This document shows positions 1 through 6,649 of a stretch of 64,000 bases of DNA, in pieces. Location of the stretch: the NCBI GenBank assembly GCA_001799895.1, contig MGUI01000010.1:1-64000 (forward strand), given 5' to 3'. The translations under genes and the position numbers were made by a program. Origin of the DNA: Elusimicrobia bacterium GWD2_63_28 (GTDB lineage: Bacteria; Elusimicrobiota; Elusimicrobia; Elusimicrobiales; UBA9959). Under the pieces are notes generated by a model, which made no database searches, was not told the DNA's origin, and saw only the letters and a list, made by a program, of their open reading frames with translations. The stretch's first letter is position 1. Every line of letters starts with the position of its first letter.

Positions 1-1
1 G

Positions 2-478
2 GTGGGGCCCCGCGGCCGCGCCATGCAGAAGAACATCGAGATCGCCACCGGCACCGCGCCCGGCCTGAAGATGGTCTGCGCCGACAAGCGCCGCATCGGC
101 CAGGTGCTCCTGAACCTCCTCGAGAACGCCATCCGCCACACCCAGCGCGGCGGCAAGATAACCGTTTTCGTAAGCCCCCTGGAAGACAATGTCTGCGTGT
201 CCGTCACCGACAACGGCGAGGGCATAGACCCCGAAGTGCTGCCCAAGCTGGGGCAAAGCTTTTACCAGCCCGCCGGCGGCAAGTCGCCGCACGGGCGCCT
301 GGGCCTCGGCCTGTCGATCTCCAAGGAGATCGTGCAGAGCCACGACGGCCGCATCATAGTGGAGAGCGAGGGAGTGGGCAAGGGCTCCTCCTTCAAGTTC
401 GTCATCCCCTTCGCCAAGGAGGCGCCCCCGCCGGACGCCGCGAAGGGCGCGCAGGCCGGCGGAGAGCAGCAAAAGTAA
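2..478 (+). CDS. Sensor histidine kinase, C-terminal ATP-binding part (5' truncated by window)
   Basis: This is the C-terminal catalytic (HATPase_c) half of a sensor histidine kinase, which phosphorylates a partner response regulator. The reading frame is open to the window edge, so the sensor and His-containing dimerisation regions lie outside. Visible boxes in order are the N box (NLLENAIRHT), the G1 box (DNGEGI) and the G2 box (GLGLSISKEIV). A short Ala/Pro/Gly/Gln-rich tail follows. The G1 and G2 glycines and the N-box Asn are all present, so the ATPase site looks intact. The stop codon lies 29 nt before a NarL-type response regulator on the same strand, which is the obvious cognate partner in one operon. 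The signal sensed cannot be inferred here. Confidence 0.93.
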   Translation: MGPRGRAMQKNIEIATGTAPGLKMVCADKRRIGQVLLNLLENAIRHTQRGGKITVFVSPLEDNVCVSVTDNGEGIDPEVLPKLGQSFYQPAGGKSPHGRLGLGLSISKEIVQSHDGRIIVESEGVGKGSSFKFVIPFAKEAPPPDAAKGAQAGGEQQK

Positions 479-507
479 ATAAAACAGAGCAGACCAAGGA
501 GCTTACT

Positions 508-1182
508 ATGGCCGTTGCCAAGAAAAACGTTACCGTCCTGATAGCTGACGACCAGACCCTTTTCCGCGAGGGCATAAAGGACCTTCTCGAGGACGAGAAA
601 GGCATAACCGTGGTGGGCGAAGCCTGCACCGGCCCCGAAGTGGTGGCCCTGGCCAAGAAGCTCAAGCCCGACGTGATCCTGATGGACATCAAGCTGCCGC
701 AGATGGACGGCGTGAGCGCCACCCGCATCATCCGCAAGGAATGCCCCAACACCAATGTGCTGATCCTCTCCTCCTACGAGGACGAGGCCCACGTGACCGA
801 GGCCATCCAGGCCGGCGCCAACGGCTACCTGTCCAAGATGCTGCCCGCTTCCGAGCTGGTGCACGCTCTTAAGACCTTCACCACGGACGGCGTGATGATA
901 CCGCAGCCCATCATGGGCAAGCTGATCCAGGGCCTGCGCCAGATGGGCACCCCCGGCTACGACAGCGCCCCCGACAGCCTGACCGCCACCGAGATAAAGG
1001 TGATGGCGCTGCTGGGCAAGGGCCAGAGCAACAAGGAGATCGCCGCGACGCTCAACTGCTCCGTGAAGACGGTGAAGAACCACCTCAACAGCATCTTCCA
1101 GAAGCTCGGCGTGAACAACCGCACCGAGGCCGTGGTCAGGGCCATAGAGAAGGGCCTGATCTCGCCCGAAGACGGCAGGTAA
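508..1182 (+). CDS. NarL/FixJ-family response regulator (REC + LuxR-type HTH)
   Basis: A 224-aa two-component transcription regulator. The receiver domain (about residues 7-125) carries the acidic pair Asp14-Asp15, the predicted phospho-acceptor Asp60 (VILMD), Ser88-Ser89 at the switch position and Lys110 (GYLSK). The C-terminal LuxR/NarL helix-turn-helix (about 155-218) has the usual pattern LTATEIKVMALLGKGQSNKE followed by the recognition helix KTVKNHLNSI. All conserved receiver residues are present, so it should be phosphorylatable. The start is supported by AAGGAG six bases upstream. It follows the kinase by 29 nt and is the last gene of that unit, being followed directly by an intrinsic terminator. 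Target genes are unknown. The nearby dyad promoters are possible but unproven targets. Confidence 0.95.
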   Translation: MAVAKKNVTVLIADDQTLFREGIKDLLEDEKGITVVGEACTGPEVVALAKKLKPDVILMDIKLPQMDGVSATRIIRKECPNTNVLILSSYEDEAHVTEAIQAGANGYLSKMLPASELVHALKTFTTDGVMIPQPIMGKLIQGLRQMGTPGYDSAPDSLTATEIKVMALLGKGQSNKEIAATLNCSVKTVKNHLNSIFQKLGVNNRTEAVVRAIEKGLISPEDGR

Positions 1183-1201
1183 GCGCTCCCAACGGGCAAG
1201 G

Positions 1202-1233
1202 AACGGCCGGTCCTGAAAAGGCCGGCCGTTTTG
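1202..1233 (+). terminator. Intrinsic terminator of the kinase/regulator operon
   Basis: A perfect 9-bp GC-rich stem (AACGGCCGG paired with CCGGCCGTT) with an 11-base loop is followed by a short, interrupted T run. It begins 20 bp after the response-regulator stop codon. Confidence 0.75.
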
Positions 1234-1235
1234 TT

Positions 1236-1329
1236 GGGGACGTTGTTGAGTTATTGAGTTGTTGGGTTATTTGCGACCGGTCAGCTCCCTGAAAGAATGT
1301 CAACAACTCAATAACTCAACAACGTCCCC
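1236..1329. repeat. Palindromic element whose arms are also mirror repeats
   Basis: Two perfect 29-bp inverted arms (1236-1264 and 1301-1329) are separated by 36 bp. Inside each arm, the 23 bases at 1242-1264 and at 1301-1323 read identically forwards and backwards on one strand, so each is a perfect mirror repeat. Each arm is made of GTTGTTGAG-type short words. There is no coding capacity. It sits between an operon terminator and the next promoter. It could be a small non-autonomous element, a protein-binding palindrome or a bidirectional transcript end. The sequence alone does not decide which. Confidence 0.85.
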
Positions 1330-1377
1330 CTGCAAGAATTAATATTATTGAAACACGGGTAATGTAAACTATATCAC

Positions 1378-1406
1378 TTGAAACGGGCCGTTTTTGGTGG
1401 TATAAC
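1378..1406 (+). promoter_or_regulatory. Sigma-70-type promoter of the pseudopilin cluster
   Basis: A -35 TTGAAA (1378-1383) is separated by exactly 17 bp from a -10 TATAAC (1401-1406), predicting a transcription start near 1413. It overlaps a possible TTG start for the following gene, which argues that translation begins further down. The same hexamers, spacing and following bases (TATAACATT) recur at 5139-5167. Confidence 0.75.
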
Positions 1407-1425
1407 ATTGGGAAAGGCCGGTACG

Positions 1426-1683
1426 ATGGCTGAAGGCATGAAGAAAAAATATTATTTCCCGGATACCGTCGGTATCCAGGCACTGGCGGCCGTCTGCTGC
1501 TCGCGGGCGCTCGCCTGCAGGCCCTGCGCCCGGCGGAAGGGGCAGGCCACCGTGGAGTACCTGCTGATGCTGGCCGTGGTAGTCGGCGTGACTTTGATGT
1601 TCGGCGTCCTTTTTCACAAGCGCATCCTGGGCGGGATCTTCACGATCGTAGGCCTGATCATAGGCGCGGGAACCCCAAAGTAA
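1426..1683 (+). CDS. Flp/Fap-like pilin or TadE-type short pseudopilin
   Basis: An 85-aa protein with a class III pilin signature: basic RRK, then GQATVEYLLML and a long hydrophobic helix (VVVGVTLMFGVLF), then a second hydrophobic segment near the C-terminus. The conserved Glu five residues after the Gly is the residue typical of prepilin-peptidase substrates of the Tad/Flp system. The leader before the cleavage site is unusually long and contains Cys residues (AVCCSRALACRPC). The start is uncertain. ATG at 1426 and ATG at 1438 are both in frame, and a TTG at 1378 coincides with the -35 element and is rejected. It is the first of three pseudopilin-type genes in a tight cluster, with 3 nt to the next gene. 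No TadA ATPase, secretin or prepilin peptidase gene is in the window, so assembly partners must lie elsewhere. Confidence 0.72.
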   Translation: MAEGMKKKYYFPDTVGIQALAAVCCSRALACRPCARRKGQATVEYLLMLAVVVGVTLMFGVLFHKRILGGIFTIVGLIIGAGTPK

Positions 1684-1686
1684 TAT

Positions 1687-2895
1687 ATGGGCATATACGG
1701 AAAAATAAACGCGCGCGCGGGGCAGATACTGCTTCCCTCGCTGTTCGTTATTCCGTCGCTGCTCCTCTTCGTCTACCTGCTGTTCGAGACCACCAAGGTC
1801 TCGCGCGAGAAGATGCGCCAGCAGTTCGCCGTGGACTCGGCCGCCTTCATACAGATGGGCGACTACACCAACCTTTTCAACCGCACCGCCTACGTCAACG
1901 GCGCCTTCCCTTACCGCATCTTCAAGGAAGCCTACGAGTGCCCGGGCCCCGACGGCGCCAACATCCCTATCGAGAACGCCAACGGCAGCGGCAAGAAGTG
2001 CGCCTACGACATACTTTACGAGTCCGGCGCTTTCCCCAAATACAAGAACGACGTCAAAGGCCAGCCCGTCACCGCGCTAGACGACAAGAAGAAGTGGGAG
2101 ATCGAGTATTACGAGCCCGCCCGCCCCGACATAAACGAGAACCCGGCCGTCATAGCGCAGAGCCAGGCCATCAGGAGCCATCCCAAGTCGAAATACCACT
2201 ATACCACCGCCACTCTGCAGATCATCTCCCTGGAGGAGTGCCTGAAGTCCAGGCTCTCCAAAACCGAGGCCGAGGCGATGTGGCAGTTCTACGCGCAGGT
2301 CTACAAGCTGCTGGGCGACGTGCAGAAGTCGCAGTGGACGGTCTTCGACCGGTTCACGGAGAACTTCAACTTCTTCCGCAAGTCTTACTACCTCAACGCC
2401 AACACCCAGGCCTGCGTGGATAACCCGCAGTCCTGCGGCAACGACGGCATCTTCAGCCCCGGCGGCTTCTCCATGAACAAGCTGGCCCTCGGCAGCAGTT
2501 TCCAGATGCATTACATCCAGAAGATGGCCTACAACGCCAAATACGACAACCCCGCCGACCCCTACGACTTCGGCAACAGCGTGGCCAGCTTCCCGGAGAA
2601 CAACCCCGGCATCGACATGACGGCGCTGTTCCCGTCCGACGGGCTGTTCCAGCTGGCCACCATAGACGGCAGCAAGCTGGGCCAGTTCGGCCGCGGGATC
2701 GAAGCCTTCCAGGGCTGGGACGCGCCTTCCAACTTCTTCAACGTGGACCTCAACACCCTGGGCAAGTGCCGGGAGACCGGGCGCCCCTGCGTGCACTCGC
2801 GGGTCACCTCGCAGTGTCCCCAGCTGAACACGGAGAACAACAACTGCGTGTGGCCCAACCCCACGCCTAAATACCAGACGAGGCTTTACCCGTAG
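1687..2895 (+). CDS. TadG-like pilus-assembly protein
   Basis: A 402-aa protein with an N-terminal pseudopilin-like start: RAGQILLPSLFVIPSLLLFVY, then a basic/polar stretch and the QQFAVDSAAF region that matches the 'LQnAaDaAAL' pattern of TadG proteins. Only one membrane helix is seen (about residues 12-33). The rest is predicted extracytoplasmic and contains scattered Cys residues, notably in the last third (CRETGRPC, SQCPQLN, NNCVW), which could form disulfides. It begins 3 nt after the pilin stop and ends 4 nt before the TadE-like gene, so the three are translated from one message. No Shine-Dalgarno sequence is evident, which suggests translational coupling. Function is by family resemblance: minor pilus component or pilus anchoring. 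No von Willebrand-type motif is recognised. Confidence 0.65.
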   Translation: MGIYGKINARAGQILLPSLFVIPSLLLFVYLLFETTKVSREKMRQQFAVDSAAFIQMGDYTNLFNRTAYVNGAFPYRIFKEAYECPGPDGANIPIENANGSGKKCAYDILYESGAFPKYKNDVKGQPVTALDDKKKWEIEYYEPARPDINENPAVIAQSQAIRSHPKSKYHYTTATLQIISLEECLKSRLSKTEAEAMWQFYAQVYKLLGDVQKSQWTVFDRFTENFNFFRKSYYLNANTQACVDNPQSCGNDGIFSPGGFSMNKLALGSSFQMHYIQKMAYNAKYDNPADPYDFGNSVASFPENNPGIDMTALFPSDGLFQLATIDGSKLGQFGRGIEAFQGWDAPSNFFNVDLNTLGKCRETGRPCVHSRVTSQCPQLNTENNNCVWPNPTPKYQTRLYP

Positions 2896-2899
2896 CCCT

Positions 2900-3487
2900 A
2901 TGAGCGCCGCCATAAAGACCATAAAAGGACGCCTGGCCCGGGCTTCGGCCTGCCTGGCGGAGGGCCGGAGCGGCCAGGCCATGACCGAGGTCGTGCTGCT
3001 TTTTCCCATCTTCCTGATCATCGTATTCATAACCGCCAAGATCTTCGCGCTGCTGGTGCTGGTGCAGAAGCTGGAGATCTCCTCATATTACGCGGCGCGG
3101 CGCTGGCAGCTGGAATCGCATATCAACGCCGACCACTCCAACTGGGACGAGACCACCCTCAAGAAGGACATCGAGAAGGCAGTGCGCGGCTATATGGGTT
3201 TCGACACGCCGGCCGTGTCCAAGTTCCTCAACCTGAAAGACCTGAAGATAGAGGTGGTGCGCACCCAGGTCTGGAACGTCATAACCATAACCGTCACCAC
3301 CAACCCCGCCGGCGTGAAAATGATGTGCAAGTACCCCAAGCAGGCCGTCTGCACCCCGCCTTACGGCGCGGCCTGCATGAACGGCCACGATTACTTTTGC
3401 CAGGGCGGCAAGCAGATGGAGGTCATCAAGTACGTCCCTAACCGCGACCGCCCCATACAGTTCGTCCTGCCCGGCCTCAATAACTAA
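2900..3487 (+). CDS. TadE-like pseudopilin
   Basis: A 195-aa protein whose N-terminal third has the TadE hallmark: basic EGRSGQAMTEVVLLFPIFLI, that is Gly-Gln followed by Glu at +5 and a hydrophobic helix (about residues 33-55). A soluble extracytoplasmic domain with four Cys follows (MMCKYPKQAVC, AACMNGHDYFC), consistent with two disulfides. TadE/TadF proteins are minor pseudopilins of Flp pili. It is 4 nt downstream of the TadG-like gene and 8 nt upstream of an FtsH-type protease gene. The location next to that protease, rather than next to tad ATPase genes, is unusual. Confidence 0.78.
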   Translation: MSAAIKTIKGRLARASACLAEGRSGQAMTEVVLLFPIFLIIVFITAKIFALLVLVQKLEISSYYAARRWQLESHINADHSNWDETTLKKDIEKAVRGYMGFDTPAVSKFLNLKDLKIEVVRTQVWNVITITVTTNPAGVKMMCKYPKQAVCTPPYGAACMNGHDYFCQGGKQMEVIKYVPNRDRPIQFVLPGLNN

Positions 3488-3495
3488 GGAGTTCC

Positions 3496-5142
3496 ATGTT
3501 CTGGTTCAAAATAAAGCTCTTCCTCCGCAATCATTGGCTGGTCCTCGCCATAGTCGTCATCACCGCGGTGGCGGTGCTGTTCCCCATCTGGTACCTGGCC
3601 GGCGTGGAAGAAAATACCCGCCGCTACATCATCAGCATGAACGTGGCCAGCATGCCCTGGATGGTGCTCAATACCATCATCTTTGTCGGCTTCCTGTACC
3701 TGATGCAGTCCGGCGGCTTCAGCTCTCTTAAAAAGACCCGGATCAACGCCGGAGAAGTGAACATCCGCTTTTCCGACATAGTGGGCCTGGAAGAGGCCAA
3801 GCGGGAGGCCTGGGAGCTGGTGCAGCTGATAAAGGACCGCACCAGGGTGAAGGCGATAGGCGGCAAGATCCTCAAAGGCGCGCTGCTGGTGGGCCCGCCC
3901 GGCTGCGGCAAAACCCTGATGGCCAAGGCCGTGGCCACCGAGGCCGGCGTGCCGTTCCTGTCTGTGGCCGGCTCGGAGTTCGTGGAGGTGTTCGTGGGCG
4001 TGGGCGCCTCACGCGTGCGCAAGCTGTTCAAGCAGGCCAAGGAATACGCGCAGGCGCACGGGGCCTGCATCATTTTTATAGACGAAATAGAGGTCATCGG
4101 CCGCCGGCGCATCCTCTACGACGCCTTCGGCGGCGGCTCGGAGACCAACAGCACCCAGAACCAGCTGCTGGTGGAGATGGACGGCCTGGATTCGGCCGCC
4201 AACGTGATAGTTTTCGGGGCCACCAACGCGGTGGAGAACATCCTCGACGAGGCCCTGCTGCGGCCCGGCCGCTTCGACCGCAAGATCTTCGTGGACAGGC
4301 CCAATTTGGCCGAGCGCGAGAAGCTGTTCGGCTATTACCTGGCCAAGGTGAAGTACGATCCGGCCATCGACCTGGGCCGCCTGGCCCGTAAGGCCGTGGG
4401 CAATTCCCCGGCCGACATCGAGAACGTGGTGAAGGAAGCCGCGCTGATAGCCGTGCGCAACAATTCCGACAGGCTCTCCTACAAGGACATCAGCGCCGCC
4501 ATAGAGCGCATAGAGCTGGGCGTGGCCCACCGCCTTTCCATGACGCCGCGCGAGCGCGAGCGCATAGCCTGCCATGAGGCCGGCCACCTGGTCACCATCT
4601 ACCTGTCGCACCCCACCGACGACGTGTTCAAGGCCTCCATCCTGCACCGCGGCGGTGCGCTGGGCGTGGTGCACCATATGCCCATTGAAGAACTTCACGT
4701 GCCGGACCGGGACAGCTACATAGGCTGGCTGCGGGCCTCGCTGGGCGGCTTCGCGGCCGAAAAGATCAGGTACGGCGTCACCTCCTCCGGCGTGGGCTCC
4801 GATTTCGCCAACGCGGCGCACATGGCCCACCGCATGGTCTGGGGCATGGGCATGGGCACCAGCGGCTTTATCGGCAACTACTCGGCCATCCACAAGTCCG
4901 AGCGCTCGGCCGCCATAGCCGACCAGCTGGGGCAGGAAACACAGGAACTGCTGCGCGAGCAGCTGACGGAGACCGAGAAGCTGCTGCGCGAGAACTGGAA
5001 GATAGTGGAGCGCTTCACGGACGAACTGCTGAAGCGCGAAGAGCTGGATTACGACGAAATAGCCGCCATCTTCGGCGAGTTCGGCAAGCCCTCCCGCATG
5101 CTGAAGAGCGGGGGCGAGGCCATTCCCACCGGCACCCCTTGA
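3496..5142 (+). CDS. ftsH: FtsH-family membrane AAA+ zinc metalloprotease with a very short periplasmic loop
   Basis: A 548-aa membrane-bound ATP-dependent protease. Two N-terminal helices (about 13-35 and 54-71) are separated by only about 18 residues, where typical FtsH has a folded periplasmic domain of about 70 residues. The AAA module has Walker A GPPGCGKT (133-140), Walker B IIFIDEIE and a second-region-of-homology stretch ending LLRPGRFDRKI. The peptidase domain has the zinc motif HEAGH (360-364) and the downstream Asp436 (GVGSDFANAA). All catalytic residues are present, so it should be active. AAGGAG lies four bases before the ATG. It is 8 nt after the TadE-like gene and apparently in the same transcript. 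It may be a specialised paralogue devoted to envelope or pilus quality control. A housekeeping role cannot be excluded. Confidence 0.93.
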   Translation: MFWFKIKLFLRNHWLVLAIVVITAVAVLFPIWYLAGVEENTRRYIISMNVASMPWMVLNTIIFVGFLYLMQSGGFSSLKKTRINAGEVNIRFSDIVGLEEAKREAWELVQLIKDRTRVKAIGGKILKGALLVGPPGCGKTLMAKAVATEAGVPFLSVAGSEFVEVFVGVGASRVRKLFKQAKEYAQAHGACIIFIDEIEVIGRRRILYDAFGGGSETNSTQNQLLVEMDGLDSAANVIVFGATNAVENILDEALLRPGRFDRKIFVDRPNLAEREKLFGYYLAKVKYDPAIDLGRLARKAVGNSPADIENVVKEAALIAVRNNSDRLSYKDISAAIERIELGVAHRLSMTPRERERIACHEAGHLVTIYLSHPTDDVFKASILHRGGALGVVHHMPIEELHVPDRDSYIGWLRASLGGFAAEKIRYGVTSSGVGSDFANAAHMAHRMVWGMGMGTSGFIGNYSAIHKSERSAAIADQLGQETQELLREQLTETEKLLRENWKIVERFTDELLKREELDYDEIAAIFGEFGKPSRMLKSGGEAIPTGTP

Positions 5143-5167
5143 AATTTGCGGTTTCCTCTGCTATAAC
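5139..5167 (+). promoter_or_regulatory. Promoter of the 5258 gene, overlapping the ftsH-like stop codon
   Basis: TTGAAA (5139-5144) is followed after exactly 17 bp by TATAAC (5162-5167) and ATT. The -35 overlaps the TGA stop of the upstream gene. It is identical in hexamers, spacing and flanking ATT to the promoter at 1378-1406. Confidence 0.72.
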
Positions 5168-5257
5168 ATTCAGGTGCAATAAAGGCCCTGGAGATGGTTG
5201 TCGTTTCACCAGTTTCCGGACCTTGGGTTTTTTTTATTTGCCGCAGCCGGAGGGCTT

Positions 5258-6556
5258 ATGTCCCCTGAAGACGAAAAAGAAGAACTGAAAAAGGATCTCC
5301 CCGTTGAGGCGGCCGAGGAAGACGCCGCGGAAGAGGCGGAAGAGGCCGAAGAGCCCCGCACCACGGCCGAGAAAAAAGAGCGGAAGATCTGGCCGGCGGC
5401 CCTGGGCCTTACGCTTTTCGTGCTGGCCGGCGGCGGCTATTACGCCATGACCGGCATGCGCACAACCGCCCACGAACTGGGCGGTGGCGCTGATTATGAC
5501 GAGCTGGCGGCCAATAGCTCGGTTTATGACGGCATGGCCGGTTCCAGGGGGGCGGCGGGCGGACAGGCCGCCTTCCCGCTGGAAGAGGAAGATGCGCGCC
5601 GCGAGGCGGCGGGCCCCCAGGCCGGCAGTCTTAACTCCGCCTTGGCCGCCACCAAAGAAGAACTGCTTTCAAAAACCGCGGCCGGCTCCTCCGGCGCCGG
5701 CGGCTCCGTATACATCCCCCAGGCTTCAGACGAGGCAGAAGGCGGCGGCGGGGGCGGGGCCCAGCCGCAGCAACAGCAGCAGGGCGCCATGGCCCGGAAG
5801 CTGCAGGCCAGGGCCTTTCTTTCCAGCGGCCCCGGCGCGGCCCGCTCCAAGGGGGCGGCCCCGGCTGCCGGGGTCGTGGCTTTCGGCAACCGGACCGCGG
5901 TAGGCCAAGCCGCGGTGCAGCGGGATACTGCCGCGGCCAAGCCCAAGCAGGCGGAGAGGGGTTCCGTGATGAATGCCCTAAAAGGGACCTTCAAGGCCTC
6001 ATTCTACGGCGCGCGCCTGGCCTCGCATGACGCGGCCAAAAACTGGGTTGCCAAGACCTTTGACGGCTCCCCGGAGGCCACCACGGCCATAGAGTATGAC
6101 GATAAGATGCGCGCCAGCCTCGACAGGATTAACCCCGGTTCGATACCCAACTTCCTGCGGGAGCAGGAGGTCAGCGTGGCGGAGGCCAAGCGCCTGTCCG
6201 ACTCCGCGGTGGCAAAGCCGGAGCTGAACAAGGAAGCCACCAAGGAATCGCTGGCGAACAGCAAGGACGTGCAGCGCAAAAAAATGATCTCCGGCCTTAC
6301 AGACGGTATGCTGAACGGCCTCTTTGCCGGCGTTTCGGGCACGGGTTCGGATGGCGGCGGGGGTGAGGAGGAAGGCGGGGGCGGGGGGCCGGGAGTGTAT
6401 GCCGCCCCTGAGGACACCGAGGAACTGAGGGATATCGAGATGCAGGAGTGGGTGGACACCTACGGTTTTGGCGAGAGCTGCGGCTGTACCGAAGCCGCGC
6501 CCTGCTGCTGCCTCAACAACATGGGCGGCGCCGGCATAAGCTCCGATGTCAACTGA
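5258..6556 (+). CDS. Single-pass membrane protein with acidic N-terminus, low-complexity region and Cys-rich tail; function unknown
   Basis: I do not recognise a family. The 432-aa product starts with a highly acidic, presumably cytoplasmic segment (about 1-40, many Glu/Asp) and a basic EKKERK stop. One transmembrane helix follows (about 45-64, PAALGLTLFVLAGGGYYAM). A long Ala/Gly/Gln-rich region contains poly-Gly and poly-Gln runs. A more ordered, helical-looking segment (about 235-345) and further poly-Gly/Glu follow. The final 25 residues hold a Cys cluster (ESCGCTEAAPCCCLNN) that could bind a metal or form disulfides. GGAGGG four bases upstream selects the ATG at 5258. An upstream in-frame TTG at 5198 has no such support. 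It has its own promoter, which shares its design with that of the pseudopilin cluster. The type II-like topology suggests an envelope-spanning or scaffold role, but this is inference. Confidence 0.7.
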   Translation: MSPEDEKEELKKDLPVEAAEEDAAEEAEEAEEPRTTAEKKERKIWPAALGLTLFVLAGGGYYAMTGMRTTAHELGGGADYDELAANSSVYDGMAGSRGAAGGQAAFPLEEEDARREAAGPQAGSLNSALAATKEELLSKTAAGSSGAGGSVYIPQASDEAEGGGGGGAQPQQQQQGAMARKLQARAFLSSGPGAARSKGAAPAAGVVAFGNRTAVGQAAVQRDTAAAKPKQAERGSVMNALKGTFKASFYGARLASHDAAKNWVAKTFDGSPEATTAIEYDDKMRASLDRINPGSIPNFLREQEVSVAEAKRLSDSAVAKPELNKEATKESLANSKDVQRKKMISGLTDGMLNGLFAGVSGTGSDGGGGEEEGGGGGPGVYAAPEDTEELRDIEMQEWVDTYGFGESCGCTEAAPCCCLNNMGGAGISSDVN

Positions 6557-6557
6557 C

Positions 6558-6627
6558 CCGGGAGAGTTCCCGGCTGTTAATAAATTAATATAATTATAGT
6601 CAGATCCCGCCCGGCATAGCCGGGCGG
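6558..6627 (+). promoter_or_regulatory. Hairpins and -10 element in the leader of the S41-like lipoprotein gene
   Basis: Immediately after the preceding stop is a 6-bp stem with a GAGT loop (6558-6573). A TATAAT (6589-6594) lies downstream but has no convincing -35 at 16-18 bp. A perfect 9-bp GC-rich hairpin with a three-base loop (6607-6627) falls between it and the start codon. The first stem has no T run, so terminator function is doubtful. A weak promoter with a structured leader is the best reading. Confidence 0.4.
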
Positions 6628-6649
6628 TCGCCGCTCCATGAGGCCCATA

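Noticed and set aside
508..1182. Response regulator as a LuxR-type quorum sensor
   Set aside because: It has a full receiver domain with the phosphorylation Asp and follows a histidine kinase. No autoinducer-binding domain is present.
1378..1425. TTG start that would extend the Flp-like pilin by 16 codons
   Set aside because: The TTG is part of a well-spaced -35 element, and the predicted transcript starts downstream of it.
5198..5257. TTG start extending the anchored protein by 20 residues
   Set aside because: There is no ribosome-binding site, whereas ATG 5258 has GGAGGG at a suitable distance.
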